This document shows, one piece after another, positions 32,840 to 41,476 of a stretch of DNA of 64,000 nt. This stretch comes from Nocardioides renjunii (GTDB taxonomy: Bacteria; Actinomycetota; Actinomycetes; Propionibacteriales; Nocardioidaceae). The notes under the pieces were generated by a model, which saw only the letters and a list, made by a program, of their open reading frames with translations, was not told the origin of the DNA and searched no databases. Both the position numbers and the translations under genes were made by a program. Within the stretch, counting starts at the first letter, position 1; each line of letters starts with the position of its first letter. The stretch is from NCBI RefSeq assembly GCF_034661175.1, contig NZ_CP141058.1, positions 1,612,001-1,676,000 of the forward strand. The letters run 5' to 3'.

Positions 32840-35833
32840 GTGAGCTCGCCCGGGACCTACGTCCGCCTCGGCTTCGTCGACGGCGCGGCCGCCGCGCGGG
32901 GCATCGAGCGCCTCGGCGCCGCCGGCAAGCCGCTCACCGACAAGCTCGCGGCGACCGCGGACCCGGACGCCGCGCTCGACGGGCTGCTCCGGCTCGTCGA
33001 CGCGCTGGACGAGGCCGACGAGGGCGCGGGCGCCGCGATGCTCGCCGAGGTCGCCGACGACGAGGGCACCGCGATGCGGCTGTGCTGCGTCCTGGGCGCC
33101 AGCGCCGCCCTGACCCAGCACCTGGTGCGCCACCCGGGGCACTGGCGTGAGCTCACCGATCCGACGCTCGGCACCACCCGCCCCGCGGCGTACGCCGTCC
33201 GCGAGGCGATGCTGGCCGCCGTCGGCGCCGACCCGCGGGCCACCGAGCCGGTCGCCGCCCTGCCGGACGCGGAGGCCGTCGACGTCCTGCGGGTGGAGTA
33301 CCGCCGGGTCCTGCTGCGGCTGGCCTCCCGCGACCTGGCCCACCACGTGGGCATCGACGACGCGGCGGCGGAGATCTCCGACCTGGCCGCGGCGACCCTC
33401 GAGGCGGCCCTGGCGGTCGCGCGGGCCCGGGTCGGCGAGACCGCGCACGACGTACGGCTCGCCGTGGTCGCGATGGGCAAGTGCGGGGGCCACGAGCTCA
33501 ACTACATCTCCGACGTCGACGTGGTCTTCGTCCACGAGCCGGCCGAGCTGGGGACGGGGGAGCGGGCGGACGAGGGCGTCGCGCTGCGGGCCGGGACCCA
33601 GCTGGCCTCGCACCTGATGCGGATCTGCTCCGACCACACCCGCGAGGGCACCATCTGGCCGGTGGACGCCAACCTGCGTCCGGAGGGCAGCCAGGGCCCG
33701 CTCGTGCGGACCCTCGCGAGCCACCGCGGCTACTACGAGAAGTGGGCCAAGACCTGGGAGTTCCAGGCCCTGCTCAAGGCGCGTCCGGTCGCCGGCGACG
33801 TCGCGCTGGGGCAGGCCTACCTCGAGGTCATCGAGCCGTTGGTGTGGCGCGCCGCCGAGCGCGACGGGTTCGTCACCGAGGTGCAGGCGATGCGCCGCCG
33901 CGTCGTCGACCACATCCCCGCCCACGAGGCCGAGCGCCAGCTCAAGCTCGGCTCCGGCGGCCTGCGCGACGTCGAGTTCGCGGTGCAGCTGCTGCAGCTC
34001 GTCCACGGCCGGGCCGACCCGTCGCTGCGGGAGGGCGCCACCCTCAGCGCGCTGACCCGGCTCACCGAGGGCGGCTACGTCGGCCGTGAGGACGGCGAGA
34101 GGCTCCACGAGGCCTACTCCTTCCTCCGCACGCTGGAGCACCGGATCCAGCTGCACCAGCTCCGGCGCACCCACGTGCTGCCCGACGACGAGGCGTCGCT
34201 GCGTCGGCTCGGCCGGTCCCTCGGACTGTTCTCCGAGCCGGCCGTCCAGCTCGACAAGCTGTGGCGCTACCACCGCCGCGAGGTCCGCCGGCTGCACGAG
34301 AAGCTGTTCTACCGGCCGCTGCTCGGTGCCGTCGCCAAGCTGCCCGGCACCGAGGCGCGCCTCTCGCTGGAGGCGGCCGGGGCCCGGCTCTCCGCGCTCG
34401 GGTACGCCGACCCGCGGGCGGCGCTGCGCCACCTCGAGGCGCTCACCAGCGGGGTCTCCCGCACCTCCGACATCCAGCGGACCCTGCTGCCGGTGCTGCT
34501 CGAGTGGTTCGCCGACTCGCCCGACCCCGACGCCGGGCTGTTCGGCTTCCGGCGCATCAGCGAGAGCCTCGGCCGCTCGCCGTGGTACCTCACGATGCTT
34601 CGCGACGAGGGCGAGGTCGCGCAGCGCCTCGCCCACCTGCTCGGCACGTCGCGCTACGCCACCGACCTGCTGGAGCGCGAGCCGCAGGGCGTGAAGATGC
34701 TCGGGGAGTCGCTCGAGCCGCTGAGTGCCGAGGCGGCCCTCACGGAGATGCAGGCGCTCGTCGAGCGCGCCGGGTCCGCGGAGGCGGCGGTCGGCGCCGT
34801 GCGGGCCGTACGCCGTCGCGAGCTGCTGCGCATCGCCAGCGGGGAGCTCCTCGCCGGCACCGACGTGGCGGTGGTCGGGCGGGGCCTGAGCCGGCTGACC
34901 GATGCGACGCTGCAGGCCACCCTCGACATCGCGACCGGGTCGGTGCGCCGCCAGCGCGGGCTCGAGGCCGCGCCGACCCGGATCGCGGTCGTCGCGATGG
35001 GGCGCTACGGCGGCTTCGAGCTGTCCTACGGCAGCGACGCCGACGTCATGTTCGTGCACGAGCCGGTCGCGGGCGTGGAGGCGCAGGTCGCCACGTCGTT
35101 CGCGCAGGCGGTCGTCTCCGAGCTGCGCAGGCTGCTGTCGCTGCCGGCCAGCGACCCGCCGCTGGAGGTCGACCCCGACCTGCGCCCCGAGGGCCGGAAC
35201 GGGCCGATGGTGCGCACGGTGGAGTCGTACGCCGCCTACTACGCCAAGTGGTCGCACGTGTGGGAGTTCCAGGCCCTGCTGCGGGCGGACCCGGTGGCGG
35301 GCGACGAAGGCCTGCGCCGGCGCTTCACCGAGCTCATCGACCCGTTGCGGTTCCCGGCCGAGGGCATCTCGGAGGCCGACGTGGTCGAGGTGCGCCGGAT
35401 CAAGGCGCGCGTCGACGACGAGCGCCTGCCCCGGGGTGCCGACCGCCAGACGCACCTCAAGCTGGGCCGCGGCGGCCTCGCCGACGTGGAGTGGACGGTG
35501 CAGCTGCTCCAGATGCGCCACGCCGGGACGGTCGGGGGGCTGCGGACGCCGCAGACGCTGCCGGCGCTGGCGGCCGCCGCGGAGGCGGGGCTGGTCGCCG
35601 AGGAGGACGCCGGGACGCTGGCCGAGGCCTGGCGCCTGGTCAGCCGGGTGCGCAACGCGGTGACGCTGGTGCGGGGCAAGCCGTCGGACCAGCTGCCCCG
35701 CGACGCGCGGGAGCGCGCCGCCGTCGCCCGCGTGCTCGGCTACCCGCCCGGCTCCTCCGACGAGATGGTCAACGACTACCTGCGGGCCACGCGGCGCGCC
35801 CACGCCGTGGTGGAGCGGATCTTCTGGGAGTGA
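32840..35833 (+). CDS. glnE: Glutamine synthetase adenylyltransferase/deadenylylase
   Basis: About 997 residues with two nucleotidyltransferase halves, each followed by a helical domain. The first (deadenylylating) site has GKCGGHELNYISDVDVVFVH, the second (adenylylating) has GRYGGFELSYGSDADVMFVH; linked segments are ANLRPEGSQGPLVRT and DLRPEGRNGPMVRT. It controls activity of the adenylylatable GlnA according to nitrogen status. GTG 32840 is chosen because the VSSPGTYVRLGF start matches relatives; GTG 32837 and 32819 are alternatives. It follows glnA by 56 bp on the same strand. Confidence 0.95.
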   Translation: MSSPGTYVRLGFVDGAAAARGIERLGAAGKPLTDKLAATADPDAALDGLLRLVDALDEADEGAGAAMLAEVADDEGTAMRLCCVLGASAALTQHLVRHPGHWRELTDPTLGTTRPAAYAVREAMLAAVGADPRATEPVAALPDAEAVDVLRVEYRRVLLRLASRDLAHHVGIDDAAAEISDLAAATLEAALAVARARVGETAHDVRLAVVAMGKCGGHELNYISDVDVVFVHEPAELGTGERADEGVALRAGTQLASHLMRICSDHTREGTIWPVDANLRPEGSQGPLVRTLASHRGYYEKWAKTWEFQALLKARPVAGDVALGQAYLEVIEPLVWRAAERDGFVTEVQAMRRRVVDHIPAHEAERQLKLGSGGLRDVEFAVQLLQLVHGRADPSLREGATLSALTRLTEGGYVGREDGERLHEAYSFLRTLEHRIQLHQLRRTHVLPDDEASLRRLGRSLGLFSEPAVQLDKLWRYHRREVRRLHEKLFYRPLLGAVAKLPGTEARLSLEAAGARLSALGYADPRAALRHLEALTSGVSRTSDIQRTLLPVLLEWFADSPDPDAGLFGFRRISESLGRSPWYLTMLRDEGEVAQRLAHLLGTSRYATDLLEREPQGVKMLGESLEPLSAEAALTEMQALVERAGSAEAAVGAVRAVRRRELLRIASGELLAGTDVAVVGRGLSRLTDATLQATLDIATGSVRRQRGLEAAPTRIAVVAMGRYGGFELSYGSDADVMFVHEPVAGVEAQVATSFAQAVVSELRRLLSLPASDPPLEVDPDLRPEGRNGPMVRTVESYAAYYAKWSHVWEFQALLRADPVAGDEGLRRRFTELIDPLRFPAEGISEADVVEVRRIKARVDDERLPRGADRQTHLKLGRGGLADVEWTVQLLQMRHAGTVGGLRTPQTLPALAAAAEAGLVAEEDAGTLAEAWRLVSRVRNAVTLVRGKPSDQLPRDARERAAVARVLGYPPGSSDEMVNDYLRATRRAHAVVERIFWE

Positions 35834-35876
35834 ATCGCTCCGCTTCATCTGGCCAAAGATAAGGTATGTTCTTCAC

Positions 35877-36524
35877 ATGGCTGCGATGAGCCCTGAGGCT
35901 TCAGTGACGGTCATCGGCGACCTCGTGGGCTCGCGTCTGCGCGCCGACCGCGCCGCCGTGCACGCGCGCTTCGAGCGGGCGATCGACGCCCTCAACACCG
36001 AGTACGCGCCGCCGGTGCCGCTGCGCATCGGCCTCGGCGACGAGTTCCAGGGGATCTTCGACACCCTCGGTGCCGCGATCGGGGCGACCCTCCGGCTGCG
36101 GATGGCGCTGCTGCCCGACGTCGACGTGCGGCAGGGCATCGGCTGGGGACGGGTGCTCGTCCTCTCGGCCGAGCCCCGCGTGGAGGACGGCCCCGGCTGG
36201 TGGGCCGCACGCGCCGCGATCGAGACCGTGGAGGCGTACGAGCGCAAGGCCCCGCTGCGCGCGGTGCGGACGGCGTACGTCGCGGCGGACGACGAGCCGG
36301 GCCCCTCGCCGGGCCTCGTCAACGCCGCCCTGATGGCACGGGACCAGGTCGTCACCGGCCTGTCGGAGCGGTCGGTGTCGGTGCTCGATGGTCTGATGAG
36401 GAAGAAGCGGCAGCAGGACATCGCCGACGAGCTGGGCATCAGCCCCTCAGCGGTCTCGCAGCGGGTCCGCGCCGAGGGGATCGGCGTGGTCCTGGCGGCA
36501 GACGAGCTGCTGCGGGACCTGTGA
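35877..36524 (+). CDS. SatD-family protein with C-terminal HTH
   Basis: 215 residues. The N-terminal ~150 residues follow the SatD pattern (VTVIGDLVGSRLRADRA, LRIGLGDEFQGIF, VDVRQGIGWG). The C-terminus carries a sigma-70 region 4-like HTH (KKRQQDIADELGISPSAVSQ). SatD-type proteins are linked to DUF3307 membrane proteins; their function is not established, and the name stems from a stress-related locus. The gene is followed after 16 bp by a DUF3307-like membrane protein, reproducing that pair. Confidence 0.8.
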   Translation: MAAMSPEASVTVIGDLVGSRLRADRAAVHARFERAIDALNTEYAPPVPLRIGLGDEFQGIFDTLGAAIGATLRLRMALLPDVDVRQGIGWGRVLVLSAEPRVEDGPGWWAARAAIETVEAYERKAPLRAVRTAYVAADDEPGPSPGLVNAALMARDQVVTGLSERSVSVLDGLMRKKRQQDIADELGISPSAVSQRVRAEGIGVVLAADELLRDL

Positions 36525-36540
36525 GGGGAGGACGGCGACG

Positions 36541-37269
36541 ATGAGCTGGCTCGGGATCCTGCTGATCGGCTTCGCCGTCACCGACCTCACCCACTCCGTG
36601 CGCAAGGTCCGCCACCTCCCCGAGTGCGTCGGTGCGCTGGTCGCCCTCGTGGTGGGGCTGCTGGCCGGCCTCACCTCACCGCGCGACGTGCTGGCGCTCT
36701 TCGCGGTGGTCGCGGCGGTGCTCGTCTGGGGCCAGACGGTGACGTGGGGGTTCGGCCACCGCGGCTCGGCCTGGCTGCCGATCGCGGTCTTCCTGCTGTC
36801 GCTCAGCGTCGCCGTCGCCTGCTCGGGCCTGGCGCCGGAGTCCGCGGGGCTGATCGACCGGTGGCTGGACTCGGTCGCGCTCCCCGCGCTCGACGGGCTC
36901 TCGGCCGATCGCTTCCTGCTGCTGCTCGGTGCCTTCGGCATCCAGCTGTCCACCGGCAACGTGCTGGTGCGGCTGGTGCTCAAGTCGACCGGGACCATCC
37001 ACCCCCTCGCCGACGGCACCATGCCGCGCACCCGGCTCAAGGGCGGCCGGCTCCTCGGTCCCCTCGAGCGGCTGTTCGTCCTCGCGCTGGCGCTCGGCGG
37101 GCAGGTGACGGCTGCGAGCGTGGTCGTAGCGGCCAAGGGACTGCTGCGCTTCCCGGAGCTGTCCTCGCGCCGCGACCAGGAGCGCATCCACCAGATGACC
37201 GAGTACTTCCTGCTCGGCTCGTTCGTGTCCTGGCTCGTCGCGCTGGGTTCCTTCGTCCTGCTGTCCTGA
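36541..37269 (+). CDS. DUF3307-like membrane protein
   Basis: 242 residues with about five to six hydrophobic segments. The C-terminal part LKGGRLLGPLERLFVLALAL and ASVVVAAKGLLRFPEL ... EYFLLGSFVSWLVAL matches the conserved end of DUF3307-type proteins that accompany SatD. AGGGGAGGA lies 7 nt before ATG 36541. Function unknown; association with a DNA-binding SatD protein suggests a stress-responsive pair. Confidence 0.75.
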   Translation: MSWLGILLIGFAVTDLTHSVRKVRHLPECVGALVALVVGLLAGLTSPRDVLALFAVVAAVLVWGQTVTWGFGHRGSAWLPIAVFLLSLSVAVACSGLAPESAGLIDRWLDSVALPALDGLSADRFLLLLGAFGIQLSTGNVLVRLVLKSTGTIHPLADGTMPRTRLKGGRLLGPLERLFVLALALGGQVTAASVVVAAKGLLRFPELSSRRDQERIHQMTEYFLLGSFVSWLVALGSFVLLS

Positions 37270-37281
37270 GCGTCAGCCTGT

Positions 37282-37391
37282 GCCGACCGGGCACTTCCTG
37301 CCCGTCCGCCCCGCCGACCGGGCACTTCTTGCCGCATGACGGGCACGAAGTGCCCGGTCGGCGTCCGGGACGGGCACGAAGTGCCCGGTCA
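37282..37391. repeat. Nested double inverted repeat between convergent genes
   Basis: The 16-mer GCCGACCGGGCACTTC occurs at 37282-37297 and 37313-37328; its exact complement GAAGTGCCCGGTCGGC occurs at 37347-37362, and 14 bases of it again at 37378-37391. Forward copies are 31 bp apart and so are the reverse copies, so the whole 110 bp can fold into one long or two alternative hairpins. It separates the DUF3307-like gene (+) from cobU (-) and should act as a bidirectional terminator. Confidence 0.85.
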
Positions 37392-37393
37392 CG

Positions 37394-37921
37394 TCAGAGG
37401 CGCAGCACGCGGCCGGCCACCACCAGGTGGACCTCGTCGGAGGCGGCGGCGACGCGCTGGTTGACCGTGCCGAGCAGGTCGCGGAACAGCCGTCCCGACC
37501 GGTGCTCGGGCACCACCCCGAGGCCGACCTCGTTGGTGACGAGCACGACGTCCTGCTCGGTGGCGCGCAACGCGTCGGTGAGCTCGTCGGTCCGGGCCAC
37601 CACCACGGCGAGGACGGCGTCCCCGTCCTGCTCCCACGCGTCGGCGGCGTCGACGACCGCGGTGAGCCAGGTGCCGAGGCAGTCGACGAGCACGGGCGCC
37701 TCGGCGTCGCGGACGGCGGCGGCGAGGTCCTGGGTCTCCAGCGTCGACCACGACGCGGGGCGCCGATCGCGGTGTGCCGCGACCCGGGCGGCCCAGTCCG
37801 GGTCCGCCTCGGCCTCCGGCGTCGGCCCGGCCGCCACGTAGGTGGCCGGCTCGTCACCGATGAGCCCCTCGGCGTGGGTGGACTTGCCGGACCGTACGCC
37901 GCCGGTGACCAGGATCCGCAT
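37394..37921 (-). CDS. cobU: Adenosylcobinamide kinase/adenosylcobinamide-phosphate guanylyltransferase
   Basis: 175 residues from ATG 37921. The P-loop G-G-V-R-S-G-K-S-T is at residues 7-15; VLVDCLGTWLTAVVDA and VVLVTNEVGLGVVPEHRSGR are family hallmarks. It phosphorylates and guanylylates adenosylcobinamide in nucleotide loop assembly of coenzyme B12, feeding CobS. It is separated from cobS/cobT by an SDR gene on the other strand. No cobalamin riboswitch was recognised upstream. Confidence 0.95.
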   Translation of the reverse strand: MRILVTGGVRSGKSTHAEGLIGDEPATYVAAGPTPEAEADPDWAARVAAHRDRRPASWSTLETQDLAAAVRDAEAPVLVDCLGTWLTAVVDAADAWEQDGDAVLAVVVARTDELTDALRATEQDVVLVTNEVGLGVVPEHRSGRLFRDLLGTVNQRVAAASDEVHLVVAGRVLRL

Positions 37922-37980
37922 GGCGCAGATCTTGGCAGAGGGGTCGCGGATCGAGGCACGAGGAGGGGGTACGGGACGCC

Positions 37981-38823
37981 ATGACCGACTCAGCTGACAC
38001 CGCACCGACCACCTCGCCGAACGCCGCGCTCGAGGGCCGCCCGCTCGCCGTCGTCACCGGCGCGTCGAGCGGCATCGGCCTCGAGCTCGCCCGCCAGTTC
38101 CTCGAGAACGGCTTCGACCTCGTCGTCTCCGCGGAGGACGACGAGCTCGCCGCCGCGGCGGCGACCCTGCGTGCCGAGGGCGAGGGCAGCGTCGAGCCCG
38201 TCCGCGTCGACCTCCGCCGGGCGGAGGGGGTCGAGGAGCTCTACGCCGCCATCCGGCGCGACGGCCGACCCCTCGCGGCGATCGCCCTCAACGCCGGCGT
38301 CGGGCAGGGCGGGGCGTTCGTCGACAACGACCTCGACGACGAGCTCTCCATCATCGACCTCAACATCACCTCGACCGTCCGGCTCGCCAAGCTGGTGCTG
38401 CGCGACATGGTCGCCGCCGACGCGGGTCGGGTGCTGGTGACGTCGTCGATCGCCTCGACGATGCCCGGCTCCTTCCAGGCGGTCTACAACGCCTCCAAGT
38501 CGTTCCTGCAGTCCTTCACCGAGGCCCTGCAGAACGAGCTCAAGGACACCAACGTGACCCTGACGTCGCTGATGCCCGGCCCCACGGAGACCGAGTTCTT
38601 CGAGCGGGCCGACATGGCCGAGGACACCAAGGTCGGCACCTCGAAGAAGGACGACCCCGCGCAGGTGGCACGTCAGGGCTTCGAGGCGCTCATGGCCGGC
38701 AAGGACCGCGTGGTCGGCGGCGGCGTCGCGACCAAGGCTCAGGAGGCGGCGGCGAAGGTGTTGCCCGACAAGCTCAAGGCGGCGATGCACCGCCAGATGG
38801 CCGAGCCCGGCTCGGGCGACTGA
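37981..38823 (+). CDS. Short-chain dehydrogenase/reductase
   Basis: 280 residues. The cofactor loop T-G-A-S-S-G-I-G (26-33) and catalytic S156, Y169 and K173 (VYNASKSFLQSF) are present, as is NAGVGQGG. The C-terminus after residue 225 is longer than in classical SDRs (AQVARQGFEALMAGKDRVVG), as in DltE/YqjQ-like enzymes. Substrate unknown. It is divergent from cobU (59 bp) and converges with cobS. Confidence 0.9.
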   Translation: MTDSADTAPTTSPNAALEGRPLAVVTGASSGIGLELARQFLENGFDLVVSAEDDELAAAAATLRAEGEGSVEPVRVDLRRAEGVEELYAAIRRDGRPLAAIALNAGVGQGGAFVDNDLDDELSIIDLNITSTVRLAKLVLRDMVAADAGRVLVTSSIASTMPGSFQAVYNASKSFLQSFTEALQNELKDTNVTLTSLMPGPTETEFFERADMAEDTKVGTSKKDDPAQVARQGFEALMAGKDRVVGGGVATKAQEAAAKVLPDKLKAAMHRQMAEPGSGD

Positions 38824-38834
38824 CCGGCCGGCGG

Positions 38835-39599
38835 TCAGGTCGTGGCCGCGGCGAGCGCCAGCACGGCGAGGGAGGCCTCGACGGCCGCCCCGAGCACGTC
38901 GCCGGTGACCCCGCCGAGGCGTCGTACGCACCGCAGCAGGAGGGCGCCCACCACCGCCACCATGGCGAGGAGCCCTGCCAGCGCGGGCCAGGGCGAGCCG
39001 AGGCCGTGGCCGGCGAGCGCCACGGCCCCGGCGGCCACCACCAGGACGGCGGTGGCGCCGAGCACCGGCACGGCGCCGATGTAGGTCGAGCCCAGGCCGC
39101 CGGCCCGCGCTGCCGGCACGCCACGGACGCAGGCCAGGACGAGGCACGCGCGGGACGCGCAGACGAGGAGGCCGACGACCCACCAGCCGTGCTCGTCGCC
39201 GACCACAGCGCTGAGCCCGGCCGCCTGCAGCCCGGCCACGAGGACGACCGCCACGACGCCGGCCGGTCCGACCGGCCCGGTGCGCATCACCTCGAGCGAC
39301 CGCTCGGGGGAGTAGGAGGCGGTGAGGCCGTCGGCGGTGTCCGCGAGGCCGTCCCAGTGCAGCGCCCGGGTGCCGAGCGCCAGGGTCAGCAGCACGGCGT
39401 ACGCCGTCGCGAGCGGCGGCAGCCCGACCGCGCCGCCGACGAGCACCACGAGCGCCGCGGCCAGGCCGAGGGGCACGACGGCGAGCGGCGCGAGGACCAT
39501 CGCCAGCCCGGCGACGGTCCGGTCGACCGTGGTGGGCGGCGGCACCCGCACCGCCGTCAGGGTGCCGGTGGCCAGCAGCCAGGCGTCGCGGACGGTCAC
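38835..39599 (-). CDS. cobS: Adenosylcobinamide-GDP ribazoletransferase (cobalamin synthase)
   Basis: 254 residues from GTG 39599, which overlaps the cobT stop by 4 nt; the longer frame to 39830 overlaps cobT. Membrane protein with about six hydrophobic segments. The conserved HWDGLADTADGLTASYSPER motif after the second segment is the active-site loop. It joins adenosylcobinamide-GDP with alpha-ribazole to make cobalamin. Coupled to cobT. Confidence 0.94.
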   Translation of the reverse strand: MTVRDAWLLATGTLTAVRVPPPTTVDRTVAGLAMVLAPLAVVPLGLAAALVVLVGGAVGLPPLATAYAVLLTLALGTRALHWDGLADTADGLTASYSPERSLEVMRTGPVGPAGVVAVVLVAGLQAAGLSAVVGDEHGWWVVGLLVCASRACLVLACVRGVPAARAGGLGSTYIGAVPVLGATAVLVVAAGAVALAGHGLGSPWPALAGLLAMVAVVGALLLRCVRRLGGVTGDVLGAAVEASLAVLALAAATT

Positions 39600-40660
39600 G
39601 GCATGATGTCGGACAGCAGCGCCACGTCGCGCAGGACCGCGATCCCCGACCGCAGGACGGGCAGCGCGGCCACGGCCCCGGACCCCTCGCCGAGGCGCAT
39701 GCCGAGGTCGAGGAGCGGCTCGAGGCCGAGCGACTTGAGCGCGTGCGCCTGGGCGGGCTCGGTGGAGCGGTGACCCGCCACCCACCAGGCCGACGCGCCC
39801 GGGGCGATGGCCTCGGCCACGACGGCGCACGCCACGGACATCAGCCCGTCGAGGACGACCGGGACCCCGGCGGTCGAGGCCTCGACCAGGAAGCCCGTGG
39901 TGGCGGCGAGGTCGGCGCTGCCCAGCGCGGTGAGCAGCTCGACCGGGTCGGCGGCGCGACCGCCCACGCGGGTCAGCGCCTGGGCGACCACGTCGCGCTT
40001 GCGCGCCCAGCCGGCGTCGTCGACGCCGGTCCCGCGCCCGGTGACCTCGTCGGCGGGCAGGCCGAGCACGGCCGCGACGAGGGCCGCGGCGGGGGTGGTG
40101 TTGCCGATCCCCAGGTCGCCGGTCATCAGCACCTCGGCACCGTCGTCGACCAGCTCGCGTGCGACCTCCGCGCCGAGCGCCAGGGACTGCTCGGCCTCCG
40201 CGCGGGTGAGGGCGTCGGTCAGGTGGATCGGCCCCGAGCCGCGGCGCACCTTGCGGGCCCCCACCTCGGCCGGAAGGTCCGCCAGGTCGGCGTCGACGGC
40301 GATGTCGAGCACGGTCACCGTCACGCCGTGCTCGCGGGCCAGGGCGGACACCCCGGCCCGGCCGGCGACGATCGTGCGCACCATCGCCTCGGTGACCGCC
40401 GGCGGGTAGGCCGAGACGCCGTGCGCCGCGACGCCGTGGTCGCCGGCGAAGACGACCAGCCGCACGTCGGTCAGCGGTCGCGGGGGCACCTCGCCCTGGA
40501 CGGCGGCCAGCCAGGCGCCCACCTCGCCGACGCGCCCCAGCGCGCCCGCGGGTGTCGCCAGCCCGGCGAGGCGCTCGCGCGCCCGGGCGGCGACCTCGGG
40601 GGAGGGCGGGGGGACGGGGCGCGGGTGCGGGCTCTGGTCGTGGCTCTGGTTCTGGTCCAT
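39596..40660 (-). CDS. cobT: Nicotinate-nucleotide-dimethylbenzimidazole phosphoribosyltransferase
   Basis: 354 residues from ATG 40660. Motifs include LVVFAGDHGVAAHGVSAYP, MTGDLGIGNTTPAAALVAAV, the R-K-R-D-V-V segment and LDGLMSVACAVVAE ending in AGHRSTEPAQAHAL. It makes alpha-ribazole phosphate for the lower cobalamin ligand. A charged, proline-rich N-terminal extension of ~25 residues precedes the core. Upstream it is divergent from a 2H phosphoesterase gene. Confidence 0.95.
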   Translation of the reverse strand: MDQNQSHDQSPHPRPVPPPSPEVAARARERLAGLATPAGALGRVGEVGAWLAAVQGEVPPRPLTDVRLVVFAGDHGVAAHGVSAYPPAVTEAMVRTIVAGRAGVSALAREHGVTVTVLDIAVDADLADLPAEVGARKVRRGSGPIHLTDALTRAEAEQSLALGAEVARELVDDGAEVLMTGDLGIGNTTPAAALVAAVLGLPADEVTGRGTGVDDAGWARKRDVVAQALTRVGGRAADPVELLTALGSADLAATTGFLVEASTAGVPVVLDGLMSVACAVVAEAIAPGASAWWVAGHRSTEPAQAHALKSLGLEPLLDLGMRLGEGSGAVAALPVLRSGIAVLRDVALLSDIMP

Positions 40661-40714
40661 GTCGCGCAGCAGCCTAGTGACGCGTGCCCGTGCCCGACCT
40701 GCCAGTCTTGCCGC

Positions 40715-41242
40715 GTGACCGGCCACTCCGTGCTGCAGCTGCCGGTGCCGGCGCTGGAGCCGTGGGTGCGCGCCCGCACCGCCCACTACGACGTGGGCTT
40801 CGTCTCGGCCGACCCCCGGTTCTCCCACGCGCACATCACCGCGCTGGCGCCCTTCCGGCACGCGCCGACGCCGGACGACCTCGCCACGGTCGCGGTCGTC
40901 GCCTCCACGACCGCGCCGATGGCCGTGCGACTGGCCGACCTGGCGCAGTTCCCCAACGGGATCATCCACCTGCGGCCGGACCCCGACGCGGGCCTGCGGG
41001 AGCTGACCGCGCGGCTGGTGGCCGCCTTCCCCGACTGCCCGCCGTACGGCGGTGAGTACGGCGAGGACGTGCGGCCGCACCTGACCGTCGACGCCGCGTC
41101 GACCCACGTCGACCTCGCCTCGACCGCCGCGCTGCTCAGCGACGTCGTACCGGTCACGGTCGTCCTCGACCGGCTGCAGCTCGCCTGGTGGGAGTCGGGG
41201 CGCTGCCACGTCGCGCACGAGTGGCGGCTGGGCGCGGCCTGA
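40715..41242 (+). CDS. 2'-5' RNA ligase-like (2H phosphoesterase) protein
   Basis: 175 residues from GTG 40715. Two H-x-T motifs, H-I-T in SHAHITALAPF and H-L-T in RPHLTVDA, form the 2H active site of RNA ligase/cyclic phosphodiesterase relatives. Members open or form 2'-5' or cyclic phosphate bonds in RNA or small nucleotides; the substrate here is unknown. The next small gene follows after 23 bp. Confidence 0.82.
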   Translation: MTGHSVLQLPVPALEPWVRARTAHYDVGFVSADPRFSHAHITALAPFRHAPTPDDLATVAVVASTTAPMAVRLADLAQFPNGIIHLRPDPDAGLRELTARLVAAFPDCPPYGGEYGEDVRPHLTVDAASTHVDLASTAALLSDVVPVTVVLDRLQLAWWESGRCHVAHEWRLGAA

Positions 41243-41265
41243 GGCGGCTGTGGCAGGATCAGGAC

Positions 41266-41469
41266 ATGGCTGCTTGGGCACATCTGGAGATCACCGTCGA
41301 CGACCAGGGCAACGTGGAGGTCGGCGGCTACAACGCCGATCCCGAGGCGCTCGTCGAGGGCACCGAGTCGTGGGAGGACCTGCTGTCCACCCTCGGCGTC
41401 AACGGCTGGGAGCTCGTGCAGGTGATCCCCGGCGCGGAGACGACCTACTGGTTCAAGCGCCAGGCCTGA
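41266..41469 (+). CDS. Small DUF4177-like protein
   Basis: 67 residues. The pattern WEDLLSTLGVNGWELVQVIPGAETTYWFKR, with the G-W-E-L-V turn, is that of small actinobacterial DUF4177-like proteins. AGGATCAGGAC precedes ATG 41266. No function is known. It sits between the 2H protein and threonine aldolase genes with short spacing, so all may be one transcript. Confidence 0.72.
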   Translation: MAAWAHLEITVDDQGNVEVGGYNADPEALVEGTESWEDLLSTLGVNGWELVQVIPGAETTYWFKRQA

Positions 41470-41476
41470 CGGGCGC

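Noticed and set aside
32750..35848. 1032-residue frame on the minus strand
   Set aside because: Runs antisense through glnE, which has both nucleotidyltransferase motifs in order; no domain seen in the antisense product.
40661..40714. Cobalamin riboswitch before cobT
   Set aside because: The space is only 54 bp and no B12-box was found; none seen before cobU either.
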